43,139 bases of DNA from positions 32,447-75,585 of the forward strand of contig RYWJ01000004.1 of assembly GCA_003979185.1 (NCBI GenBank), in the 5' to 3' direction. The translations under genes were made by a program, and so were the position numbers. Positions within the stretch are counted from its first letter, which is position 1. Each line of letters opens with the position of its first letter. Shown piece by piece: positions 7,009-16,223 of this stretch. The DNA is from Candidatus Saccharimonadota bacterium (lineage in GTDB: Bacteria; Patescibacteriota; Saccharimonadia; Saccharimonadales; Saccharimonadaceae). A model generated the notes under the pieces. That model saw nothing but the letters and a program-made list of their open reading frames with translations, searched no databases and was not told the DNA's origin.

Positions 7009-9132
7009 ATGAATAGTAGAGAAGCAGAGCGACGTGCTCGCCTCATGAAAATGCGGGATGAGAGGTTGCCAGACATTAAAAAACAATTTGAAGAAGCGCA
7101 GAAGCGCAATTTTAACTCTAATTTTGCGGATGGTGGCAAGGATGCAAAACTAGTCAAGCATAAGTCAAGTGATGCGAAAGCTCGTGGCAAAAAGCCTACC
7201 ACTAAGTCAAAAGCCAACCCGACAAAAACGAAAACCCAGGCTTCAGTAAGCAAAAAAGTCGGTCTAGGCGTGTCAGTGCGCAAGGGTGAGATGGTGCATC
7301 ACCAGAGAATGCTATCTCAGGATGTGAATGCGCAAGCTACACAGCATATTATTGGTGTTCCAGTGAATAAGAGCCGTTACAATGGTTATAATGGCAATCA
7401 AGTCACGAATGCGCAATTGCGTGCAGCTCGACCGAATCCTGACGCTGTACGTATCATTCCGATGGGTGGTGTTGGTGAGTTTGGTATCGGTAAGAATATG
7501 ACTATTATCGAGTATAAGGGCGAGATTATCATCATTGACATGGGCTCACTCTTTGCTGGTGCGGATTATCCAGGCGTGAACTATATGGTGCCGGATATCC
7601 AGTATCTTGAGGATAATGCAGATAAGGTCAAAGCGATCTGTTTTACGCACGCCCATTTGGATCATATTGGAGCTTGTCGCCATTTGTTGCCAAAATTCAA
7701 TCCACTCACGCCGATCTACGCAACTCCTTTTACTGTTGGTATGATTCAGCGACAGATGTCGGAATTAGATGATATTCCGGAGCTAAATTATCAGCCAGTT
7801 GATCCGTTGAAGAATGAAGTGATTAAAGTGAGTGAGCATTTCAGCGTGGAATTTATCCATACCTTGCATTCAATCCCGGGCAACGCGGCTATTGTCGTGC
7901 GTACGCCAAACGGAGTAATCTATTTTAGCGGTGACTGGCGCCGTGAAACTAATCCGCTCGGTCAGCAAACGGATTTTGAGCGTATTGATAAGATCGTGAA
8001 AGATGAGGGAATTGCGCTACTCGTGAATGAATCTACTAATATTGATTCGCCAGGGCGTCACCCACATTCAGAATATGATGTCGGCGAGAATCTCGGTCGG
8101 GTTATGGATCATTACGCTAATGGGCGCGTGATCGTGAGCTGTTTCTCTTCGCAGATTAAGCGTATTGAGCTGATTTTGAATGAGGCCGCCAAGCGTGGTC
8201 GTAAGGTAGCTTTTGCTGGTTTTTCGATGATTAATAACGTCGAGGTAGCTTTGCGCACAAATGTGATTAAAATTCCAAAAGATACCATCATGAAGATGGA
8301 AGACATCATTAAGTTGCCAGATGATAAGGTAACGGTGGTTTGTACTGGTTCGCAGGGCGAGCTGAATGCTGTCTTGAATCGTATGGTTTCTGGTGCACAT
8401 AAGTACATCAAGATTAAGTCGAGCGATGTAATCGTCTTTTCTTCCAACCCAATTCCAGGCAATGAGCCACATGTGGTAAACACCGTGGACGGGCTGCTGC
8501 GTGAAGGCGCTGAAGTAATCCAGAATGGCAAGACTCATATTACTAATCTTGGACCGTTACACTTGTCGGGTCATGCTTATTTTGAGGATCATGTCGAGTT
8601 CGTGCAGCGTTTGCATCCGACCAATTACGTACCATACCACGGTGAATTTTATATGTTGGAGCATAGTGCAGAGATGGCAGAAAATGTCATTGGTATGAAA
8701 CGCGAGCGGATCCTAGTCACTGATGATGGTGATGTGATCGAGCTGATGCCGGATCAGACGATTCATAAATGTGGTCGTATCCACGTTGGCAATAAGCTAT
8801 ATGACGATGCGGATAAGCCAGTACATGAAGCAGTCGTCAAAGATCGTATTCATATTTCTCGCGAAGGTATCTTTATTATTGTCTTGACCCTGAGCAAGAA
8901 AAATAATCGACTCGTAAAAACTCCCGATATTGTGTCGCGCGCGTTTATCTACTTGGATAATTCTGAAGAATTGGTTGCAAAAATCCGCCACTATCTGCGC
9001 GTACGGACAGACAAGTTATCTGGCGATGATATGAAAGCATTCAAAGAGGAGATTAAGGAAGATGTTACGCACATCCTCTTCGACGCAACTGGACATACGC
9101 CGATTGTAATACCAGTGATTAATCGAGTTTAG
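7009..9132 (+). CDS. rnj: Ribonuclease J (beta-CASP metallo-beta-lactamase RNase)
   Basis: This 707-residue protein begins with a Lys/Arg-rich, low-complexity extension (about residues 1-140) not present in Bacillus RNase J (about 555 residues). The catalytic part starts at about 145 (RIIPMGGVGEFGIGKNMTIIEY) and carries the metal-binding HAHLDHIG motif (about 219), the HSIPGNAA region, FSGDWR (about 306), the beta-CASP segment and GPLHLSGHA plus YVPYHGEF near 520-548, then a C-terminal domain. RNase J combines 5'-3' exonuclease and endonuclease activity in mRNA turnover and rRNA maturation. The basic extension may bind RNA or the membrane (inference). It is a single-gene transcript with its own promoter and terminator. 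Confidence 0.95.
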   Translation: MNSREAERRARLMKMRDERLPDIKKQFEEAQKRNFNSNFADGGKDAKLVKHKSSDAKARGKKPTTKSKANPTKTKTQASVSKKVGLGVSVRKGEMVHHQRMLSQDVNAQATQHIIGVPVNKSRYNGYNGNQVTNAQLRAARPNPDAVRIIPMGGVGEFGIGKNMTIIEYKGEIIIIDMGSLFAGADYPGVNYMVPDIQYLEDNADKVKAICFTHAHLDHIGACRHLLPKFNPLTPIYATPFTVGMIQRQMSELDDIPELNYQPVDPLKNEVIKVSEHFSVEFIHTLHSIPGNAAIVVRTPNGVIYFSGDWRRETNPLGQQTDFERIDKIVKDEGIALLVNESTNIDSPGRHPHSEYDVGENLGRVMDHYANGRVIVSCFSSQIKRIELILNEAAKRGRKVAFAGFSMINNVEVALRTNVIKIPKDTIMKMEDIIKLPDDKVTVVCTGSQGELNAVLNRMVSGAHKYIKIKSSDVIVFSSNPIPGNEPHVVNTVDGLLREGAEVIQNGKTHITNLGPLHLSGHAYFEDHVEFVQRLHPTNYVPYHGEFYMLEHSAEMAENVIGMKRERILVTDDGDVIELMPDQTIHKCGRIHVGNKLYDDADKPVHEAVVKDRIHISREGIFIIVLTLSKKNNRLVKTPDIVSRAFIYLDNSEELVAKIRHYLRVRTDKLSGDDMKAFKEEIKEDVTHILFDATGHTPIVIPVINRV

Positions 9133-9163
9133 ATACGAGTGTTAGAAAAGGGGCAACGAACAG

Positions 9164-9191
9164 AAAAAGCACCGGATTGCTCCGGTGCTTT
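9164..9191 (+). terminator. RNase J intrinsic terminator
   Basis: AAAGCACCGGA-TTGC-TCCGGTGCTTT, an 11-bp perfect stem. The T-run is short. Confidence 0.8.
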
Positions 9192-9217
9192 GGTGTAAGG
9201 ATTTTGGTGAATTTTGC

Positions 9218-9255
9218 TTAGCACTCTTGACTATAGAGTGCTAATTTGCTATAAT
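9218..9255 (+). promoter_or_regulatory. CIRCE operator fused to the clpC promoter
   Basis: TTAGCACTC-N9-GAGTGCTAA (9218-9244) is a perfect CIRCE palindrome, the binding site of the heat-shock repressor HrcA. The N9 spacer contains the -35 hexamer TTGACT (9227-9232), and the -10 TATAAT is at 9250-9255 after a 17-base spacer. HrcA bound here would directly cover the -35. No hrcA gene is in the window. Confidence 0.95.
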
Positions 9256-9320
9256 GGGATAAAATGATATATAATATATAGTAAATTTTGGTTTGATGTT
9301 TTATAAAAAGTGGAGATTTT

Positions 9321-11813
9321 ATGGAAAATGAATTTAGTGAAATGATGAATCGGCTGTCGGAGAATGCACGTTTTGCATTGCAGAAAGCAGATTTGTTCAG
9401 TAAGAAATATAATAATGGCTATATGGGTACAGAGCATATCTTGCTAGGGATATTGGCACAGGACGCTTCGGAAGGGGCGAAGATCTTAGCGAAGTTTGAT
9501 ATTGATCTAGCTAAGGCTGAGACAGCACTGGGGCAAGACGCCGTCGAGGTAAAAGGCGGATCGGCGATGGCGATGATGTCTTTGTCGGAGTCGGCGGTTT
9601 TGACTTTGCGGATGGCAGATCACTATGCGGATGAACGTGGCGCTCGTACGGTGGGTACGGAATATTTGTTGTATGCACTGGTTTGCCAGCAGAGCTCACG
9701 CGGAGCAGTTTTGCTGACGAAGTTGGAAGTCGATTTGGACGAGCTTCTGAGCGTGATTGAGAAAGAGCTGGATACGCAGGTTGAGCATGAACGTAATCAA
9801 GAAAAGAAAAAGGAATATCGCAAGGGTGGTCAATTACGTTGGCTCAAGAAATACGGTCAGGATCTGACTGATCTTGCAAAGGATGATAAGTTAGATACGG
9901 TGATCGGTCGTGAGCGCGAGATTGAACGCGTCGTGACAGTGCTAAGTCGTCGCACGAAGTCGAATCCAGTTTTGATTGGTGAAGCTGGCGTAGGCAAGAC
10001 GGCAATTGTCGAAGGGTTGGCGGAGCGCATTGTGAAGAATGATGTGCCTGGACAGTTAATTGGCAAACGTATCTTCCAGATTGACTTGTCTAATATTGTA
10101 GCGGGAACGAAATTCCGTGGCGAGTTTGAAGAGCGTATCAAAGGCGTGATTGATGAAGCGATCAATAACGATGATATTATTTTGTTTATTGATGAGTTGC
10201 ATTTATTATCAGGCGCTGGTGCAGGTGAAAGTACGATGGATGCGGCCAATATTCTCAAGCCAGCCCTAGCGCGTGGTCAATTACAGTTAATTGGTGCGAC
10301 GACGATGGATGAGTATCGTAAATATATTGAAAAAGATAAAGCTTTGGCGCGACGTTTTCAGACTGTGATGGTCGAGGAGCCAAGTACAGAAGTGACCTTA
10401 AAGATTCTGCGTGGGGTGAAGAAGCATTACGAGAAGCATCATCAAGTAGAGATTCCTGACGAAATGTTGGAAACTGCTGTCAACATGGCTGGTCGCTATA
10501 TCAACGATCGTTTCATGCCAGATAAGGTAATTGATGTTTTAGATGAAGCTGCGGCAATCGCGAAAGTTGTAGCGGACAAAAATGGCGGTTCACAGTATAA
10601 GAAACTCAAGGTTCAGCTCACCGAGTTAGAAGAGCAAATGCAGAATGCAGCAGAGAACGAAGAGTTTGAAAAAGCCGCCACGCTCAAGACGGAGTCGGAA
10701 AAACTTAAGAAAACTTTGCAGTCAATGAAAAAGGAGGGTGCGGAGAAGTTACCAGTGCTTTCTGAAGATGATCTCGCCTTAGCGATCTCACTTAAGACTG
10801 GTATTCCAGTACAAAAAGTGCATGGCTCAGAGCTTGAGTTGCTTGATAAGCTTGAGGCGCATTTGAAGAAGTCGGTCATTGGGCAAAACGAGGCAATCAA
10901 GGCCACCGCGAAAGCGATTCGTCGTGGACGCAGTGGGATCGCCGACCCAAATCGTCCGATTGGCAGCTTCTTATTCATGGGGCCAACTGGTGTCGGTAAA
11001 ACTGAATTAGCGAGGGTGCTGGCGCGAGAGGTTTTTGGAGGCGAGAACGCTTTGATTAAGATTGATATGTCGGAATTTGGTGAGAAGCACAATGTGTCGC
11101 GTCTAGTTGGTGCGCCAGCTGGGTACGTTGGTTATGAGGATGGCGGCAAGCTAACTGAGGCGGTGCGTCGTAAACCATATTCGGTAGTTTTGTTTGATGA
11201 GATCGAGAAAGCTCATCCGGACGTCTTTAACATGCTCTTGCAGGTTCTGGGTGATGGCGTTTTGACCGACGGACAAGGTAATAAGGTAAAGTTTAATAAT
11301 ACGATCGTTATTCTGACTTCAAACCTTGGCGCAAATGAGATGTATCGTGAAAGCGAGTTTGGTTTTGCAGCGAAAGATTTGAAGAAAAAGCGCGACCTAG
11401 ATGCGGAATATGAGAATAGTAAAGAAATTGCAATGCGCGAACTCAAGAAAGTCATGAAGCCAGAGTTGATTAATCGTCTGGATGCGATTTTGGTCTTCCA
11501 TCCATTGACTCAAGAAAATGTTGAGAAGATTTTTGATAACCTGATCGAGGAGCTCAAGAAACGCTTAGTAGAGAAAGGTTTGAGCTTGCAAATTTCGCCG
11601 GAAGTTAAACAAAAGCTGATCGAGGAGGGCTATGATCCGAAGAACGGTGCTCGCCCATTGCGCCGCGTGATTGAAGATAAAGTTGAAACTTTGATTGCTG
11701 AAGCGATGATTACGGGTGAGCTGAAAAAAGGTAATATTGCCAAGATTGGCCTGTCCCGCGAAAAGACCAAAACTGGTGAGCGCAAGCTAACATTGAAGGT
11801 GGCTAATGGATAA
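9321..11813 (+). CDS. clpC: AAA+ unfoldase ClpC
   Basis: This 830-residue Hsp100 protein has a double Clp_N repeat (1-145), a first AAA+ module with Walker A GEAGVGKT (about 219) and Walker B ILFIDELH (about 288), a short middle coil with a UVR-like ELEEQMQNAAENEEFEKAA segment (about 435), a second AAA+ module with GPTGVGKTE (about 553) and VLFDEIEKAHPDV, and the C-terminal D2-small domain ending near GARPLRRVI. The short middle region with the UVR-type segment favours ClpC over ClpB. It feeds substrates to ClpP, encoded two genes downstream. CIRCE control implies heat induction. The stop overlaps the next start by 8 bases (ATGGATAA). Confidence 0.93.
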   Translation: MENEFSEMMNRLSENARFALQKADLFSKKYNNGYMGTEHILLGILAQDASEGAKILAKFDIDLAKAETALGQDAVEVKGGSAMAMMSLSESAVLTLRMADHYADERGARTVGTEYLLYALVCQQSSRGAVLLTKLEVDLDELLSVIEKELDTQVEHERNQEKKKEYRKGGQLRWLKKYGQDLTDLAKDDKLDTVIGREREIERVVTVLSRRTKSNPVLIGEAGVGKTAIVEGLAERIVKNDVPGQLIGKRIFQIDLSNIVAGTKFRGEFEERIKGVIDEAINNDDIILFIDELHLLSGAGAGESTMDAANILKPALARGQLQLIGATTMDEYRKYIEKDKALARRFQTVMVEEPSTEVTLKILRGVKKHYEKHHQVEIPDEMLETAVNMAGRYINDRFMPDKVIDVLDEAAAIAKVVADKNGGSQYKKLKVQLTELEEQMQNAAENEEFEKAATLKTESEKLKKTLQSMKKEGAEKLPVLSEDDLALAISLKTGIPVQKVHGSELELLDKLEAHLKKSVIGQNEAIKATAKAIRRGRSGIADPNRPIGSFLFMGPTGVGKTELARVLAREVFGGENALIKIDMSEFGEKHNVSRLVGAPAGYVGYEDGGKLTEAVRRKPYSVVLFDEIEKAHPDVFNMLLQVLGDGVLTDGQGNKVKFNNTIVILTSNLGANEMYRESEFGFAAKDLKKKRDLDAEYENSKEIAMRELKKVMKPELINRLDAILVFHPLTQENVEKIFDNLIEELKKRLVEKGLSLQISPEVKQKLIEEGYDPKNGARPLRRVIEDKVETLIAEAMITGELKKGNIAKIGLSREKTKTGERKLTLKVANG

Positions 11814-12801
11814 TACACCGAGCGAGCGCAGAGCGCGTAGTCGTGAACTGGCGGCGGTTTTTATCACGGCTTTCGTGATGATCGGATTGTATGCGATTGT
11901 GCAATCTACACCGGTGCAAGACTTTTGGCATGGCTTGTGGTATGATGAGCCAGTAGCGGTCAGCGATTTGCGTAGGGATCTGGAGCTCACTAGTGAGGCA
12001 GAAAGGATTTTTCTAGCCACGCAGCCAGCTATTGAAGACGCAATCAACTTTAACGAGCATTGCGATAGTCATCGTAAAGATGTTTCGCTGCTTGGATGCT
12101 ATACTGGCGGAAAAATGTATGTTTATGAAGTGCAGCTTGATAGTTTGCGTGATTCGCATAAAGTTACTGCAGCGCATGAATTATTGCATGCAATTTGGTC
12201 GCGCCTAGGTGATGGCGAGCGTCGAGAAGTAGAAGAATTACTTGGCGAAGTGGAGCAGACGCAACCGGACTGGGTAATTGCTGAGCTAGAACTTTACAAC
12301 GAAAAAGAACGTTTGGAAGAACTGTATACGCGAGCAGGAACGAAGCTCCGTACGCTCCCAGAAAAATTAGAAGCGCATTATGCTAAATATTTTCGGAATC
12401 GTCAGCGAATTGTCGACTTCTATGAGAATTATCAAGCTCCATTCAATGAGCTTAAGCAAAAAAATGCCGATTTGAAAACTAAAGTTGAACAATTGAGTGC
12501 TGAGATAGAGCGCGGTCGCAATGAATATACTACACGTTTACAAAAGTTCAATGCTGAGCTTGCCACGTTTAATAATTGCGCAAACACTGAGGGTTGTTTT
12601 AAGGCGATGGATGTATTCTTGAAACAACGAGAAGCTTTGGAGAATGAGCGTGTGAGTCTTGAAAACTTGCGCCAAGAGCTGAATAGAAAGATTGATGAGA
12701 ATAATACAATGGTGACAGAATATCAAAAGAACCAAGAAGCCCTAGGTGAACTATCTAATGCGCTAAACTCCAATTTTAATAAACTAGAAGAAACGAATTA
12801 G
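11806..12801 (+). CDS. Membrane-anchored HELLH zinc metallopeptidase-like protein
   Basis: This 331-residue protein has one N-terminal helix (about residues 17-33), then an extracytoplasmic region with DSHKVTAAHELLHAIWSRL (about residues 119-137). HELLH matches the HExxH zinc motif. From about residue 160 it is a long coiled coil rich in Glu/Lys/Gln. Possible disulphide cysteines (CDSHRKDVSLLGC, CANTEGC) fit an outside location. The gene is translationally coupled to clpC and followed 28 bases later by the clpP start, so it is probably induced with the heat-shock protease. The substrate and third zinc ligand are not evident, and peptidase activity is inferred from the motif only. Confidence 0.65.
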   Translation: MDNTPSERRARSRELAAVFITAFVMIGLYAIVQSTPVQDFWHGLWYDEPVAVSDLRRDLELTSEAERIFLATQPAIEDAINFNEHCDSHRKDVSLLGCYTGGKMYVYEVQLDSLRDSHKVTAAHELLHAIWSRLGDGERREVEELLGEVEQTQPDWVIAELELYNEKERLEELYTRAGTKLRTLPEKLEAHYAKYFRNRQRIVDFYENYQAPFNELKQKNADLKTKVEQLSAEIERGRNEYTTRLQKFNAELATFNNCANTEGCFKAMDVFLKQREALENERVSLENLRQELNRKIDENNTMVTEYQKNQEALGELSNALNSNFNKLEETN

Positions 12802-12828
12802 AAGATGAAGAATAAGGAAAGGATAATA

Positions 12829-13422
12829 ATGAATAAAGTTTTAACTAATGATTATTTAGTACCAACGGTAGTGGAAGAAACTACGCGAGGTGAGCGTGCT
12901 TATGATATTTATTCGCGTTTATTGAACGACCGTATTGTATTTCTGGGTGAACAAGTAAACGCACATACGGCGAATCTAGTAGTCGCTCAACTTTTATATC
13001 TCGCCAATGAAGATCCGAAACGTGACATTAAGCTTTACATCAATTCTCCTGGTGGTTCAGTGTACGATGGTTTGGCGATTATTGACACAATGAACTATAT
13101 TAAGCCGGATGTGCAAACGATCGGTATTGGTTTGCAAGCCTCAATGGGCGCAATGTTGCTTAGCTGCGGCGCAAAAGGCAAAAGGTTTGTTTTGCCAAAT
13201 GCGCGCGTAATGATTCATCAACCATCTTCTGGTACGGAAGGAAAAATCACTGATCAGGAAATTGCTCTTAAAGAGGGAATTTATTTGAAGAAGAAGCTGG
13301 CAGAGATTTTTGCTGAGAATACTGGTAAAGATATCAAACAAGTTGAAAAGGATATGGATCGAGATAACTGGATGTCCGCTGAAGAAGCTAAGGCTTATGG
13401 TATTATTGACGAGATTATTTAA
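12829..13422 (+). CDS. clpP: ATP-dependent Clp protease proteolytic subunit ClpP
   Basis: This 197-residue serine peptidase has the Ser nucleophile in GLQASMGAMLL, His in ARVMIHQPSSG, and Asp in the DMDRDNWMSAEEA segment. Other family marks are RIVFLGEQV, YINSPGGSVYDGLAI and the N-terminal VPTVVEETTRGERAYDIYSRLL, which forms the pore loops and ClpC-docking site. The start at 12829 is chosen because AAGGAAAGG (12814-12822) lies 6 bases upstream; an in-frame ATG at 12805 would add 8 residues. ClpP tetradecamers degrade proteins unfolded by ClpC. It is third in the clpC-HELLH-clpP operon. Confidence 0.95.
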   Translation: MNKVLTNDYLVPTVVEETTRGERAYDIYSRLLNDRIVFLGEQVNAHTANLVVAQLLYLANEDPKRDIKLYINSPGGSVYDGLAIIDTMNYIKPDVQTIGIGLQASMGAMLLSCGAKGKRFVLPNARVMIHQPSSGTEGKITDQEIALKEGIYLKKKLAEIFAENTGKDIKQVEKDMDRDNWMSAEEAKAYGIIDEII

Positions 13423-13451
13423 TTGTCAATAAAATGTTTTTTATCTTAGGC

Positions 13452-13485
13452 ATGCCGCTAGCGGTTTGGTGTTGGCTAGCAGCAT
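13452..13485 (+). terminator. Stem-loop after clpP, possible terminator
   Basis: ATGCCGCTAGC pairs with GCTAGCAGCAT with one mismatch around a 12-base loop. It has no clear U-tract, so termination here is uncertain. Confidence 0.4.
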
Positions 13486-13563
13486 ACTAATCTTTGGAAA
13501 GTTAATCTTTAGAAAGTCATGCTTCTGTGCTATAATTAAAGCAACAATAGAAGTGGAGGAGTT

Positions 13564-14160
13564 ATGCGCATTGGCGTAGATATTGACGGCGTGCTAAATC
13601 GCAGGCAAGAGTTTATTCTAGAATATGGTTCGAAATATTGTCTAGAAACTGGGCGTGGTCATTTGCAAGATCCCAATGCTTTGCATTTTGGTGATATGTA
13701 TGGATGGACGAAACCAGAACGTGATGATTTTTGGGATCATTACGGTTGGTTGCAGATGTATGTTCTACCGGCTCAGCTTTGCGCGTCGGAAGTGATTAAA
13801 AAACTGAAGGCTGATGGCCATGAAATCTGGATTGTTACTGGTCGTAACAATGGCGATAGGCGCGTGCTGGAAATGCCTGAGCATGAAACTTGGGATGTAG
13901 TGACGCGGCGCTGGTTGCAGAATAATGAAATTTATTTTGATGAGTTTGGTTTTAACCATCAAAACAAGGGTCAGTTTTGCCGAGATAATCAAATTGATGT
14001 AATGATCGAAGACGATCCTGGTTATTTGGAGACCTTCGATGAACAAACAAAAGTTTTTATCTTTAACCAGCCATATAATCGTAATGCAACTACACCGAAT
14101 TGTGAGCGAGTGTTCGGGTGGTATGATATTTATAATAAAATTCGGGAGCTTGAGAAGTAA
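13564..14160 (+). CDS. HAD-superfamily 5'-nucleotidase-like phosphatase
   Basis: This 198-residue protein carries HAD motif I as DIDGVLN (residues 5-11; nucleophile Asp5 with Asp7), motif II IWIVTGRN (about 93-100), and motif IV as VMIEDDPGYLE (about 150). This set matches the deoxyribonucleotidase (NT5C)-like HAD family. A likely role is dephosphorylation of nucleotides or a related small phosphate; the substrate is not certain. A TATAAT at about 13534 and a GTGGAGGAG Shine-Dalgarno precede it. It overlaps the RNase HI start by one base (TAATG), so the two form an operon of nucleic acid and nucleotide turnover. Confidence 0.7.
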   Translation: MRIGVDIDGVLNRRQEFILEYGSKYCLETGRGHLQDPNALHFGDMYGWTKPERDDFWDHYGWLQMYVLPAQLCASEVIKKLKADGHEIWIVTGRNNGDRRVLEMPEHETWDVVTRRWLQNNEIYFDEFGFNHQNKGQFCRDNQIDVMIEDDPGYLETFDEQTKVFIFNQPYNRNATTPNCERVFGWYDIYNKIRELEK

Positions 14161-14582
14161 TGAAAATTTTATGGACTGATGGCAGCGCTAGTCCGAATCC
14201 TGGCCCAGGTGGTTTTGCCGTGATTGAGAATGGTAAGCCAGTAGTTCTAGGTAATGAGACGGAGTCGACCAATATCCGGATGGAGGGGCTTGCGATGATT
14301 GCAGCGATGGAATATGCCGACGCTGAAGAATGCGAAATCCATAGTGACTCAGAATTTTGGATTAACGTTTTGACAAAATGGGCGCCGACTTGGTGTCGCA
14401 ACGGTTGGAAAAAGAGCCGTGGAGAGATCAAAAATCTAGACATCGTGAAGAAAGCCTATGCTTTGTACCAAAAAGGCAACACAAAGCTTGTCTGGGTGCG
14501 TGGTCATGTTGGTACAGAAATGAATGAGCTAGCCGACGAGTGGGCAAACAAGGCTCGTGTGGGTGAGAAGCTACCCGACTAG
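14160..14582 (+). CDS. rnhA: Ribonuclease HI
   Basis: This 140-residue enzyme, near the standard length, has WTDGSASPNPGPGGFAVI (first catalytic Asp at residue 7), RMEGLAMIAAME (Glu43), IHSDSEFWIN (third acid, about 62) and LVWVRGHVGTEMNELADEWANKA (conserved His and the last catalytic Asp). It cleaves the RNA strand of RNA-DNA hybrids, removing R-loops and replication primers with two metal ions. It is co-transcribed with the preceding nucleotidase. Identification is secure. Confidence 0.93.
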   Translation: MKILWTDGSASPNPGPGGFAVIENGKPVVLGNETESTNIRMEGLAMIAAMEYADAEECEIHSDSEFWINVLTKWAPTWCRNGWKKSRGEIKNLDIVKKAYALYQKGNTKLVWVRGHVGTEMNELADEWANKARVGEKLPD

Positions 14583-14708
14583 CTAGACTGATTGACCGAG
14601 AAAAAGAGCCAGCAAGTTTTTGTGATAAACAGAAATTTCGTCGCAATTTTGTTGTAAGCATAAACATGATATTATAGTTGACAAATAACACATTATTAGC
14701 TTAAGCAA

Positions 14709-14737
14709 TTGACTTTACACTATCTATCCCATACAAT
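14709..14737 (+). promoter_or_regulatory. Promoter of the LPNTG surface protein gene
   Basis: -35 TTGACT (14709-14714), 17-base spacer, -10 TACAAT (14732-14737). A leader of about 35 bases with GGGAGAAG precedes the ATG. Confidence 0.7.
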
Positions 14738-14778
14738 ACAAGTAGAGGTAATAATATTAAACTTTTTGGGAGAAGATA

Positions 14779-15483
14779 ATGAATAAAATGCATATTTTCG
14801 GTGCATTAGCGCTGACTCTTACTTTGTCTGTAGCAAATAATAGTGGAACTGCAAAGGCTGAAAGTGAGTCGTTGAGGGCAGCTGGTGATGATCGTAGTGC
14901 TCTGAACGAAGCGGTGCAAAATGCAGAGCAGGCTAAAGATTTTGCTAGTAAGAATCCGTCAAGTACTTATCCAGGCATTGAAAAATATCTGGAAAAATTA
15001 ATCAAGGAAGCAGACCAAGTAGAGTCTCAGAATGTTGGTGAGCTGACCGATTCTCTGAACGCGGCGGCACGCGGTGCAAATCTAGCACTTGGTGTTAATC
15101 GTCATACAACAGTTGCAGAAGCGGGGAATTATAATACCACTTATAATCAGACCAATATGCAGAATCGTGATAGTCAAGTCGCAGAAACTCAGCTGACAGT
15201 AAAAGTTCAGGCACCAACTGATGCGACTTCAAAAACAGACGATAGTATGCGGGCATCAGGCATGGAGCGTGTTACTGATAATATGACTAAGTCTGACGTG
15301 GCTGATAACTCTACTGTTCAGGAATCATCTACAGAGCCTAATCAAGAAGTAGTTGAACTACCAAATACTGGTAATGACACTCGCCGTGCTGGTGTAGCAG
15401 AATTAGTGTTAGCCGGAGTAGCCGTAATTTTCGTTACGGCTGGTGCTACGGCGGTGATCTTAAAAAGCAAGAAGAATTCTTAG
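14779..15483 (+). CDS. LPXTG-type (LPNTG) surface protein
   Basis: This 234-residue protein has an N-terminal signal peptide (about residues 1-27, ending near TAKA), an Ala/Glu/Asn-rich helical region (ALNEAVQNAEQAKDFAS...), an unstructured Ser/Thr/Asn-rich part, then LPNTG (about residue 194), a hydrophobic helix and the tail KSKKNS. The sorting-signal layout predicts covalent wall attachment by a sortase, not encoded in the window. It is convergent with slipin and the two coding regions overlap by 4 bases. The exposed part matches no family I recognise. Confidence 0.78.
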   Translation: MNKMHIFGALALTLTLSVANNSGTAKAESESLRAAGDDRSALNEAVQNAEQAKDFASKNPSSTYPGIEKYLEKLIKEADQVESQNVGELTDSLNAAARGANLALGVNRHTTVAEAGNYNTTYNQTNMQNRDSQVAETQLTVKVQAPTDATSKTDDSMRASGMERVTDNMTKSDVADNSTVQESSTEPNQEVVELPNTGNDTRRAGVAELVLAGVAVIFVTAGATAVILKSKKNS

Positions 15484-16223
15484 CGAGCAAATTTCGCTAA
15501 ACCATCTGCAAGATCATTCGGTAAAAGTATCACAGTCTTTTGCGATGGATCAGTGCTGATCTTCTCCAGGGTTTGCAAAGTACGAATATTTAAGCCGCCT
15601 GGTGTGCGAGCAAGCATGCTGGCGGCTTCTGCGACGGCAGCAGCAGCACTCTTTTCGCCTTCCGCCGAGATAATGGCAGCACGACGTTCGCGTTCGGCTT
15701 CAGCTTGTTTGGCCATGGCGCGTTTCATGTCAGCTGGGAGCTCAATATTTTGGAGTTTTACATTTTCAATATCAATACCCCATTTGTCAGTTTGGTTGTC
15801 GACGATTTCGCGAATCTGTGCGGAAATCTCATCGCGTTTTGAAAGAATTTCGTCCAAATCAAAGTTGCCAGTAACATCCCGTAAAGCAGTCTGTGCGAAC
15901 GTACTGGTAGCGTAAGCATAGTTTGTCGTTTCTAATACGGCTTTAGCGGCGTCAATAACTCGGAAATAAACGATCGCATCTACATTGACGGTGACGTTGT
16001 CACGTGTGATGACTTCTTGCTTTGGAATATCCATTGGCGTAGTACGCACGTCAACTTTAGTCATGTGATCAATGTAGGGGATGATCACTCGAAATCCAGG
16101 GCTGAGCATTCGCGAAAACTTACCAAGTCGTAAGACTACGCCACGTTCGTATTGATTGATGATGCGGATACCAGGAATGATAATAAAAACCAGAACTGCT
16201 AATAGAATAAATAAGAAAACCAT
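15480..16223 (-). CDS. Slipin/stomatin-like SPFH membrane protein
   Basis: This 247-residue protein has one N-terminal membrane segment (MVFLFILLAVLVFIIIPG) and then an SPFH (band 7) domain: QYERGVVLRLGKF, GFRVIIPYID, TRDNVTVNVDAIVYFRV, and the ANYAYATSTF-type segment before the coiled-coil AKQAEAERERRAAIISAEGE. These are hallmarks of prokaryotic slipin. Slipins scaffold membrane microdomains and are often encoded next to an NfeD-type partner; none is seen here. AGGAG precedes the ATG. The gene is single and convergent with the LPNTG gene. Confidence 0.9.
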   Translation of the reverse strand: MVFLFILLAVLVFIIIPGIRIINQYERGVVLRLGKFSRMLSPGFRVIIPYIDHMTKVDVRTTPMDIPKQEVITRDNVTVNVDAIVYFRVIDAAKAVLETTNYAYATSTFAQTALRDVTGNFDLDEILSKRDEISAQIREIVDNQTDKWGIDIENVKLQNIELPADMKRAMAKQAEAERERRAAIISAEGEKSAAAAVAEAASMLARTPGGLNIRTLQTLEKISTDPSQKTVILLPNDLADGLAKFAR

